This document shows, piece after piece, positions 56,020-64,000 of a DNA stretch of 64,000 bases (position 1 is the stretch's first letter; the number at the start of each line of letters is the position of its first letter). Source of the DNA: Meconema thalassinum (Eukaryota > Arthropoda > Insecta > Orthoptera > Tettigoniidae); NCBI GenBank assembly GCA_946902985.2, contig OX336397.1, forward strand, positions 150,839,890-150,903,889. The letters run 5' to 3'. A program made the translations under genes and the position numbers. Under the pieces are notes generated by a model that made no database searches, had not been told where the DNA came from, and worked only from the letters and a program-made list of their open reading frames with translations.

Positions 56020-56132
56020 CTTCTATCAATACGGATTTTAATGGCATTTTAAACAAATCTTATTCAAGCCAAAATTTACAGCTATGCACACGTCAAGCAA
56101 AAGATCACGTTTTTCGTGTGTTGAACACTTAC

Positions 56133-56191
56133 CCATTTAAGTGACTTCCACTTCCAACACATTCTCGTTCCTGGACTTTTTCTTCCACATC
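56133..56191 (-). CDS. probable internal exon of a host gene
   Basis: Minus-strand 59-base segment between a strong acceptor (TTCCATCTTATCCCCAG) and a strong donor (ATGG/GTAAGTGTT), open as DVEEKVQERECVGSGSHLNG. Acidic, Glu-rich and short, it resembles the linker exons found upstream of zinc-finger arrays in insect genes. It is downstream of the exon at 57517-57618 in the same direction. Confidence 0.5.
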
Positions 56192-56844
56192 CTGGGGATA
56201 AGATGGAATAATTCATTACTGTGCTTATACTTTTACACAAATAAAAACAAAATGTAATGGTACTGAACTGGTCAGGTGAGTGAACAGATATTCGCTGAAT
56301 GACATTCGTAGTGGCCATCACATCCCGGTGGGCATTACTCAGATAAGGGGGTATAATCCACAATTCTGAAGTTTATAATGAACTATCTCCTTTTAACTGA
56401 ATCTTCAAGCAGGTAAATGCTAAGACGGTACCTCCCAAGAAGCAATAATTGTCTACTAACTCTTTACTATATGTAAGGGCTCATTAACACCTCCTATGTA
56501 GTAGACAAACGGGTATACGGCTGCAATAAATTCCTTCATGTCAGTATGTACTTATAATTAAAACTATTAGCAATTACTTTCTCAGTAAGGTTCTAGAACA
56601 TTCTTTTACTTTTAACTTTTATCTTCAGTTATCTTCATGCTTAAGGTCAACTACATGTTCTTGCAATGCTCCACTGTCATAAGTTAGAAACATCCCAGCA
56701 ATTGCTGGGAGTTCAAGTGAAAAGGCACAGAAGAACACTCTTGAGGGTAGTCAAATCCAGCTCCTGTCTGTAGCATTCATTGGAGGATCTCTGACCAGAA
56801 TACAGATATCTTAATTCAATTTGAATACCTAGACTTTAAGTCCA

Positions 56845-57050
56845 CAGTAGGCTTTCACCCAACGTGTCTCGGGATCAATTCCCGGCCGAGCCACCAAGGA
56901 TTTTATTCACCTGGGGTTAATTCCCATTGCTCGGGGAATGGGTGCATGTGACGTCTTCATCATCACTTCATCCGTATTACGGAGCGCAGATGGCCCAAAG
57001 GCGTCAACTAGAAAGACCTGCACTCGACTTCTCACGAATCCATACGGTCA
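56845..57050 (+). mobile_element. tRNA-derived SINE fragment
   Basis: TCTCGGGATCAATTCCCGGC (a B-box region with one change from GGTTCAATTCCC), then GGGGTTAATTCCCATTGCTC, TGACGTCTTCATCATCACTT and AGACCTGCACTCG. The core resembles the polyneopteran SINE group seen at 6.8-7.2 kb but is truncated before its tail. Confidence 0.7.
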
Positions 57051-57516
57051 TTATCATTCAGTAGATTGAATAAGACAAACTCTTCATGGAGAATGTCATT
57101 CCGCGGTGGATAAACCGTAATTCTATGGATTAAATTTCGCTTTATATTTACATATCATGAAATTCTATGGATTTCTTTTATTCACGTCGGAATAGAATGA
57201 AATGCTCGTTGGAATGAATATTTTGTGCCAATCATATGTTAGTTTCACATAAAACACCTTTTACCAATGGCATTATACTGCATCCTCAGGAGCTCAGTGC
57301 TCAGATCATCGCACAAAGACAGCAATACCGGGTGGAAGTATCAATTGGGACAGATCATTTATTTAGTCATCCTTCCACGAATATGGATTGTGCTCGCTGT
57401 GTAAAACTAAACCTAACAGCCAAACGCTTCGGTTTGTCATCAAAACAATTGTGAAAACACAACTCTCAATCCCGAAATGCCATTAAGGAGATGTGAAGAG
57501 AAATGAAGATACTTAC

Positions 57517-57618
57517 CGCTTTCAGATCAGAAGATGGTGTTTCTGTTCTTTTGCATGGGACGATCTCCTGAATAGAAGATTCCTCAATTTTGATATCCGT
57601 GTGATGTTTTGTATCGTC
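57517..57618 (-). CDS. probable internal exon of a host gene
   Basis: Minus-strand 102-base segment between an acceptor (TCATTTCTTTACAG) and a donor (AAAGCG/GTAAGT), open for 34 codons with DDTKHHTDIKIEESSIQEIV and a Ser/Thr-rich end. The IKIEESSIQ type of acidic motif is common between N-terminal and zinc-finger exons of insect C2H2 genes. With 56133-56191 it suggests a minus-strand gene crossing 56-58 kb. The family is not proven. Confidence 0.55.
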
Positions 57619-57699
57619 CTGTAAAGAAATGACTTCGTTCAAAATAAATGGCTTTGAATATGTGGAGTTATGTCTTACAAATGAATAAAATAACACACT

Positions 57700-58485
57700 G
57701 AAGGTAATTCAACCTCCCATGCATAGTTTTCTTACGTCAGCGGTGAGATGGCAAAAAATCGTACAGTTTATGTGCAGTTTATAACTGAAGGTATTTCAGT
57801 TAGGATACACTCGCAAAACGTATGCCTAGCATAATGTCACTAGCATTGAGTGTGTGTGTTGCGACTTTCCGTCGTAGATGCAGTTAATTAGATTTACCAT
57901 TTTATAATGTCAATAAAGACAAGCAATACTGATTAATTATGCGTTCAGAAATCTCGTACCGAGCCTTGTTTGTTTTGCCCTCTTGAGACCAGATTAAAGT
58001 AATACTGATCTCAGGGATACTTAAATTGAGAAGGAATTTAACAGGAAAGATAGAAGAAGTTCTAAGTACAATGGCACAGCTACTTGAAATTTGATTCCAT
58101 ACCAATTCACTTGTAATATACATAATTCATGACCCATAGACGTCGTCAAGATTACGCAATGCATTAACAAATTTAGAACTGAAAATTAATATTTTTTAAA
58201 ACATCTTAAGAGGTTTCTGAGCGAAATTGCTGACCGCCGTCTAATAATGACCACCTCTAGGGTGTTTTCGCATGGTGATTCATGCCAGTCCGATCCACAT
58301 TCCTTTTTCTGCTCCGGTCAACGCTCCAACAAGGTCCGAGAAACACTAACCATCAAATTAACAATATGTGTGTACCGTTGGAGGCTGTCATGAAGGGTGG
58401 ACCAACAATGTATTTACAGTCTCAGCTAACAGTAGAACAAGGTGTAGGGAGGAAGGCACTATTCAATGGCTTCCTGTTCTGAGCT
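57700..58485. other. no recognisable gene
   Basis: AT-rich, presumably intronic or intergenic. Nothing identified. Confidence 0.45.
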
Positions 58486-58489
58486 ACAT

Positions 58490-58980
58490 TCCTCCATCCC
58501 ATCTCCGAAGGTGTAATATCCTAATCAAAGCTTACCACAATATAGTTCAAAATCAGGATCTCCCTATAAATGCTGATATAATTGCTGTATGTCTACCCAG
58601 AATTCTCTCAAGGCAGCCCCTGCGAAGACAGCTACGACATACCAATGAGAACTTACACATAGTCCTGCAGTGGTCTCATGATTGGAAGATTTTTGCTCCA
58701 CAGGAGTGCCGAGACATGCCATCTGTCACATCTAAAGTACACGGCTTTGATCTTCCTTGTCGGAAATGGTCAAAATAAAAACCGGGTCAGGAACAATTAT
58801 GGTGTTTGTGTTGACTCTTTGTTCAGGCGGAAGAGTAATTTTCCCTCTCGAATGTGTGACTGTGAAGCCGATAGACAAACGGTGAAGCACATCATTCAGG
58901 ACTGTCTTATAAGAGCCTATAGCGGTAACATAATGAATTCTACCTCAGTGACTCCTGCAGCAGTGGAATGAATTTCAAAA
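58490..58980 (+). pseudogene. 3' relic of a Jockey/CR1-type LINE
   Basis: The plus strand encodes, across a frameshift near 58770, the end of a non-LTR reverse transcriptase protein: HGFDLPCRKWSK, then NRVRNNYGVCVDSLFRR and MCDCEADRQTVKHIIQDCLI. GFDLPR-W and the C-D-C...QTxxHIxxxC zinc-like module are typical of the C-terminus of insect LINE ORF2. The catalytic domain is absent. Confidence 0.7.
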
Positions 58981-59475
58981 TTAAATGTTAAATTATGAGA
59001 CCATCTGGTTGGTTTTTTTTTTTCAATATTTCATTACGATGTAATATGATGTAAGTGTGTACCATACCATAGGATTATTAATAATCAAAGCAAAGGGTAG
59101 TGTCAGTACCAAATTTCCGGCCATGTGCAGCAGTGGACGTCGCCCCAAGCTTCATGTGAGTGTTCGGATATTTCTGATCTCATAATATAGATTTCCAATT
59201 GAAACTCGACGTAGTCCAGTTCACATGTGTCTAGCGGGCTAGCCATCTTTTGAAAAGGGCTATCATTTTCTTACCAAAGGAACTCCTGGACACCCTACCA
59301 CAACATTCAGAAATGTACGTCTCGCCGTAAAATCTTCGGACAATTTTCAAGGTATTCTCAAAAATCGAATCTTCCAACTTTCTCTGCTTTAAGTCCTATG
59401 AAAATACAACTTAATTTCTTGACAATTAGAGTGTTGGGTTTTAGCTGTACAGTAAAGCCGTGTTTCAACCTCCGA
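58981..59475. other. no recognisable gene
   Basis: Between the LINE relic and the satellite. Nothing identified. Confidence 0.5.
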
Positions 59476-59662
59476 CAATTTGGCCAACAATAAATTAACT
59501 GCTGCCGGCACATCATATGGTGTGGACTTCACCTAAAATAGGGTCAAGGGTGCCAGAACAGTGAACCTGCATTACCAATAAAATGGTACTGTTAGCACAA
59601 CATGTGGTGCGGACTTCACCCTACAATAGAGCCCAGGGTGCCAGTGGAGTCAAACTTCATCA
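59476..59662 (+). repeat. about 85-bp satellite, left block
   Basis: Two to three units with TGTGGTGTGGACTTCACC, AGGGCCCAGGGTGCCAG and CCTGCATTACCAATAAA phrases. Continues at 62412 after the Helitron-like insertion. Confidence 0.85.
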
Positions 59663-60359
59663 TACTAATATATAACAAAGAGATTGTGTGTGTCTGTCAG
59701 TCATCCTGTCTGTCACTCACTCACGCAAGAACCACTGGTCCGATTGAAATAAAATTTTGAATGGATGTAGCTGATTTACCAGGTTTACTGATAGGCTACT
59801 TTTGATTTCGATATTTTGCACTATTTAAAAATGGCGACCATTTTAGTGACGTCACTACACACTTTGGTTCAAAATTTCATATTTCCATTTCAAATAAAAA
59901 GAGAACGCTGAGGAATAGCAAACTTTTGATGGCACATACGAGCTTTAAAATTTAATTTTCTATGCGATAGGTCCTTATCACTTTTCGTGTATCTCCAACG
60001 GTTAGCGAGTAAAACCTATAAAACACGGTCAACGCCGAGCGGTGCAGTGTACATCTCTCTCTATATAAAAATGAATGTTTGTCTGTTTCCTCTGAATTTC
60101 TACGGAAATTTGAGTTATTTACGCGTTTCAGACTGTTTTATGATGAATGCGCGATTTTTTGTCTGTTTGTTTGTTTGTTTGTCTGTGGACAATTTTGTTC
60201 CCTTATAACTCGAGAACGGCTGGGTGTATCAACGTACAATTTTGTACACATATCCATCATAGGCACGACACTAAATATTGATGGAACTCTTCTCCGTACT
60301 CTCATAAAAGGGGGCCTACCCCCTTAAAATATATGCTGAAAAAGGCGTAGAAGGACGTG

Positions 60360-60730
60360 ACAGAGCTCATTTTCAGCCCCTGAGTGTCTGTTAGGTAGTC
60401 AGCCCGAAGGCTGGTTGGATCCTCAAAAAGTACCGCCGTTACGTTATGTGAGGAGATACCCACAAAAACCCAAGGCAGCGCTATTTTGAGGCGTTCTAGG
60501 CAAGAAGAGGAGTGAGGTAGTTTGCCATTGCTTTCCTCACTGAGTCAGAACAGTAGTCCTAACCCTATGAGTTTAACCTTTCACAGCATTCACAGGCACT
60601 GACTGTGCCCCGAATGCCATTACTAAGCACCACCCATACCTCAGTAGCTTCCATATAATCACAGCCATGAGTGAGACTGAGACATCGGTGAAAAGCCACC
60701 TTTTACTCTAGCCTGTGCCAACTGACAAAT
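60360..60730 (+). repeat. dispersed repeat, LINE/SINE-like
   Basis: CAGCCCGAAGGCTGGTTGGA, GAGTGAGGTAGTTTGCCATT, TTTCCTCACTGAGTCAGAAC and ACTGAGACATCGGTG resemble a repeat I recall in several polyneopteran and hemipteran genomes. It has a GC content unlike its surroundings, so it is probably an insertion. Confidence 0.55.
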
Positions 60731-62400
60731 GCAAATGTGCTGTATTCATCAAGAGATGGCAAACAGGCCCCTGGGTGTGAGGGACAAAACTCGGAGGCCC
60801 TAAAGGCCCTAAAACCAACCGTTTTTAAGATATTCCCAGAAAACTAATTTCATTTAATAAACTAATGAAAGAATTCAAGTCGGTAACCATGGCAACAGAA
60901 TCTCAGAGGCCCATCTATTGCTGTAAGAAACAATGCAATTCCATTAATTACATTAGTGTGAAAGTTTGAAAACGGCTAGAAGGTTATCACGGAACCAAAT
61001 TAAGCTGTAAAATTCATCAATACGTATAATACGCTTAAGGGGGCCAAGGGGTACTCTAGATTTTTTTCACGCAATTTACACCTGCGGGTGTGGTACGTCA
61101 GGTCTATTATATTCCTATTCCTATATTAAATTATTATTATTATATTATGGCGTACAACGACGAGACAAAGCCCCTCGGTGCCAGAAACAAAACTTGGACG
61201 CCCTAAAGGGTCCTCGAAAACTACATTATTAGGCTCTAAAACCAGCAGTTTCTGAGAAATTCTAAGAAAAATAATTTAATTTAATTTAACAAACTAAAGA
61301 AGGAATGCAAGTCGGTAACCATGACATTATCTCAAGGGGTGACATCCAACTTCTTCTATTTCTGTAAGAAGCAATGTCACTCCATTTATTACATTTCTTT
61401 GAAAGTTTGCAAATGGCTATAAGGTTATCACGGAACCAACTTAGACTCTATAATTTATCAATGCAATAAAGGAGGTCAAGGAGCAACCTAGATGTTTTTC
61501 ACGCAATTTTCACGTGCGACATATAGTACAGAAGGTCTATTATATCGCCTAACAGCAACATTATTTTCAAAAATTCCTGATTGAATCAGCATTTTTTGCG
61601 GCTTTTAGGAATTTGGGTCATTTAATGCTAAAGAACCTGAATTTTCATGCACCACAAGCCTTTATAATTTATGAAAGGGGTCTTCCTGTGTATGGGGACC
61701 TAACACAACGTAGAGGGTCAGTTTTTATGTGACGTGTATTGCGTTTCGTCTACAAGGCTTTCAATTCTATTTCACATCAAGAAGTACAAGTTAGTTGAAT
61801 TAAGTTTGAGAGCACATTTTAAGTAATCTTTTTTTTTTTTTTTTGTCGACATACGGGTTCATCGTAAGGATGATTTTGTTTGATACTGTGTGGTAGATAT
61901 ACCCATATTTGGATATCTGGGTGATATGTTGTAGACAGTAGAATTGTCTGTCTGTCTTTCTGTGTATCTTTATGTACGCCTATAACTCGTGTTCCGATGC
62001 TTGGTCCATCGTATAATTAGGTATGGTATCCATGAGAGTCAATACACCAATCAATTATAAAACTCTTCACCGTACTTTTCATACAGTAGAAAGGTGGATA
62101 TAGGGAAACACTTCTCATAATACATGCTAAAATAGGCGAAATATAAAAATTATCCTAGAACGACGACCATAGCTAATGTTGCGCTATCAATGTGAGACAC
62201 AAAATTCGGGAGTCTATAAAGGGTCTCCGAAAACCACACTTTAAGGCCCTTAAATTAACAGTGTGTGTGATATTCCCAGAAAACTAACTTCGTTCTGATA
62301 AACTTATGAAGGAATGACAAACCGCTAACTTAAGCATTGGAACAGTAGCTCAATTAATAATGTCTGGTGTTATAACCGAACACCGTTCGAAGAACGGGTA
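60730..62400 (+). repeat. diverged tandem units of about 400 bp in the Helitron-like insert
   Basis: GTCGGTAACCATG, ATATTCCCAGAAAACTAA-like and AAGGTTATCACGGAACCAA phrases recur at about 60830-61070, 61190-61530 and partly 62200-62340. Confidence 0.7.
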
Positions 62401-62411
62401 CTTCTGCTAGA

Positions 62412-63065
62412 TACCAATAAATTAGCTAAGGTTAGCACAACATGTGTGTGGAATTCACGTATAATAGGGCTCAGGGTACCAGCAGACACCTGCATTACCA
62501 ATAAATTAGCTACTGTTTGCACGGCATGTGGTGTGGACTTCACCTAAAATAGGGCCCAGGGTGCCAGCGGAACAAACGTGCATTGCCAATAAATTAGCTA
62601 CTGTTTGCACAGCATGTGGTGTGGACTTCACCTACAATAGGGCCCAGGGTGCAAGCAGGGTAAACCTGCATTACCAATAAATTAGCTACTGTAACCACTG
62701 TAACCACAGAGTGAACCTGCATCACGAACAAATTAGCTACTGTTACCACTACATGTGGTGTGGACTTCAAATACAAAATGGCCCAGGATGCCAGCAGAAC
62801 AAACCTGCATCACGAATAAATTAGCTACTGTTACCACTACATGTGGTGTGGACTTCAAATACAAAATGGCCCGGGGTCCCAGCAGAGTGAACCTGCATCA
62901 CAAATAAATTAGCTACTGTTAGCACATGTGGTGTGGACATCACATACAATAGGGTCCAGGGTGGCAGTCAATTAAACTTGCATTACCAAGCATTGTACTA
63001 CTGTTAGCTCAAAAAAGTGGTATAGATTTCACCTACATTTGGTCCCAGGGTACCAGCACAGTGAG
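62412..63065 (+). repeat. about 85-bp satellite, right block
   Basis: About eight units with AATAAATTAGCTACTGTT, CATGTGGTGTGGACTTCA and GGGCCCAGGGTGCCAGCAG, spaced about 80-90 bases, decaying toward 63060. The minus open frame at 62594-62776 is a by-product. Confidence 0.9.
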
Positions 63066-64000
63066 CATATCACCAGAGTTATTCAGCAGATTATAAGTGG
63101 GTAGCGGGTCAAATGATTCCTAGAAATGATTATACAAGTATGAACCATCATAAAACATACTGACAGAATAACTGTATTAAGGTGCGTAAAAATAAAATAT
63201 TTAACGTCCTGGTTAGCCTTCTGTTTGGTAGCTGTGTAACACGATATTCATAATAAATACAACTTACTGAACCCTTGCAAAGAAGCATATGAGACTCAGA
63301 TTCGGGGCGTAACGGGTCATATTCGTAAGTTGCTGTCAGGGCGCTTCATTAACTTGCAGGGTAACATATAACAAAATAACATGCAGGGTAGAGTGAAGCC
63401 AGGGTTAAAAACAACTGAATTTAATAACAAATCACCATATTTACACATAAACAATTAACAACAAAAACTCCCAACTGACTCCCATTTAATAAAAAAAATG
63501 CCAAAAACTTAGGCGGATATCTCTGGAGAGATTAATTACCTGGACCAAGTGTCCTTAAATAAAAAAATACAAAAAGTGACCATATAAGTGCGTATGCTGT
63601 TCTACATGCATCACGATGTGTACTTTGAATGCGTGATTCGTTATCATCCGGAATGACCCTTCAAACAACGAATCCGCATTTCCTAGAGCTAGATCGACAC
63701 GGGGGAACACAACTACAATACTTAAATTAAACCGACACTTCCTAAATCTACTATAAACAAACACAAAATTTCCGTGTGAAATTGGACTTAAATTGCCGTA
63801 GCAACATTTACTGCCTAAAAACTTAGGACTTCTCACACAAATCAACACAAGTACATTAACACGTGACCAATAGAAAAATACTCAAATGACCGCTGTCAAA
63901 ATTTACAAATACTCTACCATTACACCACACGGGTGTGACACACAAAAATTACATGAGTCGAGTCATCAACAAAGCAATAGGCAAACAGCCAACATTTACG
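63066..64000. other. no recognisable gene
   Basis: AT-rich sequence. A 97-codon minus-strand frame at 63555-63848 has no motif I recognise. Confidence 0.45.

Larger units (their letters stand above)
28272..56050. mobile_element. inverted-repeat (Penelope-like or foldback) element holding the whole nested stack
   Basis: Two arms in opposite orientation, 28272-28487 (continuing at 54534-54585 after the SINE and Gypsy-B) and about 55746-56019. They enclose a core that was originally only about 1.2 kb (54586-55745). The arms agree over nearly 280 bases with scattered differences. No reverse transcriptase or transposase frame is in the core, so this would be a nonautonomous or deleted copy. Inverted long terminal segments and the hammerhead-like motif in the arms suggest Penelope-like ancestry, but this is inference. 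Confidence 0.6.
59663..62411 (+). mobile_element. composite Helitron-like insertion in the satellite
   Basis: The satellite breaks after CTTCATCA and resumes TACCAATAAATTAGC. The insert ends GGGTACTTCTGCTAG. It contains the dispersed repeat shared with Helitron-1 (59690-60050), then a second Helitron-like 5' start (TCTCTCTATATAAAAATG at about 60054), so two Helitrons may be nested or fused. No protein gene. Confidence 0.6.

Overview
This is a TE-dominated stretch of an insect nuclear genome. The insect call rests on a Tc1 relic, an RTE-type LINE, two Ty3/gypsy elements, piggyBac and Jockey-like LINE relics, Helitron and Helentron-like elements, several tRNA-derived SINEs and an IAP-like gene. 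The SINE core sequences resemble families I associate with large-genome polyneopteran insects (orthopterans, stick insects and relatives). That placement is recognition from memory, not a search. I see no bacterial-style gene organisation and no rRNA.

Layout. 0.59-1.89 kb: dead Tc1-like transposon. 2.3-7.5 kb: an unusual cluster of decayed or small genes, namely an Asp-rich broken gene, a damaged FLYWCH domain, a small protein with an internal stop, a BIR-BIR-RING inhibitor of apoptosis with a frameshift, and two short in-phase exons. Its origin (virus-derived, selfish element or host) is unresolved. 8.45-11.82 kb: nearly intact RTE-type LINE with two in-frame stops. 12.6-13.6 kb: degenerate repeats. 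14.30-14.42 kb: 116-bp palindrome. 14.50-24.22 kb: complete minus-strand Ty3/gypsy element (here Gypsy-A) with almost identical 1.98-kb LTRs, intact gag and pol in a -1 relation and a GATG target duplication. 24.3-25.0 kb: piggyBac transposase relic.

28.26-56.06 kb is one nested stack that can be unpicked from its target duplications. Innermost in time is an inverted-repeat element (12-bp TSD) whose arms carry a hammerhead-ribozyme-like motif. A SINE entered its left arm (11-bp TSD). A second minus-strand Ty3/gypsy element (Gypsy-B) with 3.84-kb LTRs then entered that SINE (4-bp TSD GTAC). Gypsy-B was later hit by two Helitron-type insertions in its right LTR, each with the empty site preserved in the left LTR, and by about 4 kb of material inside its protease region, including two head-to-tail Helentron-like (HINE) elements. 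Gypsy-B is dead: catalytic residues of reverse transcriptase and integrase are lost.

56-64 kb: two short minus-strand pieces with good splice signals and acidic coding (probably exons of a host gene), another SINE, a Jockey-like LINE 3' relic, and an approximately 85-bp tandem satellite interrupted by a composite Helitron-like insertion. Apart from the possible host exons and the IAP cluster, nothing here looks like a working cellular gene. Gypsy-A is the only element that looks capable of having been active recently.
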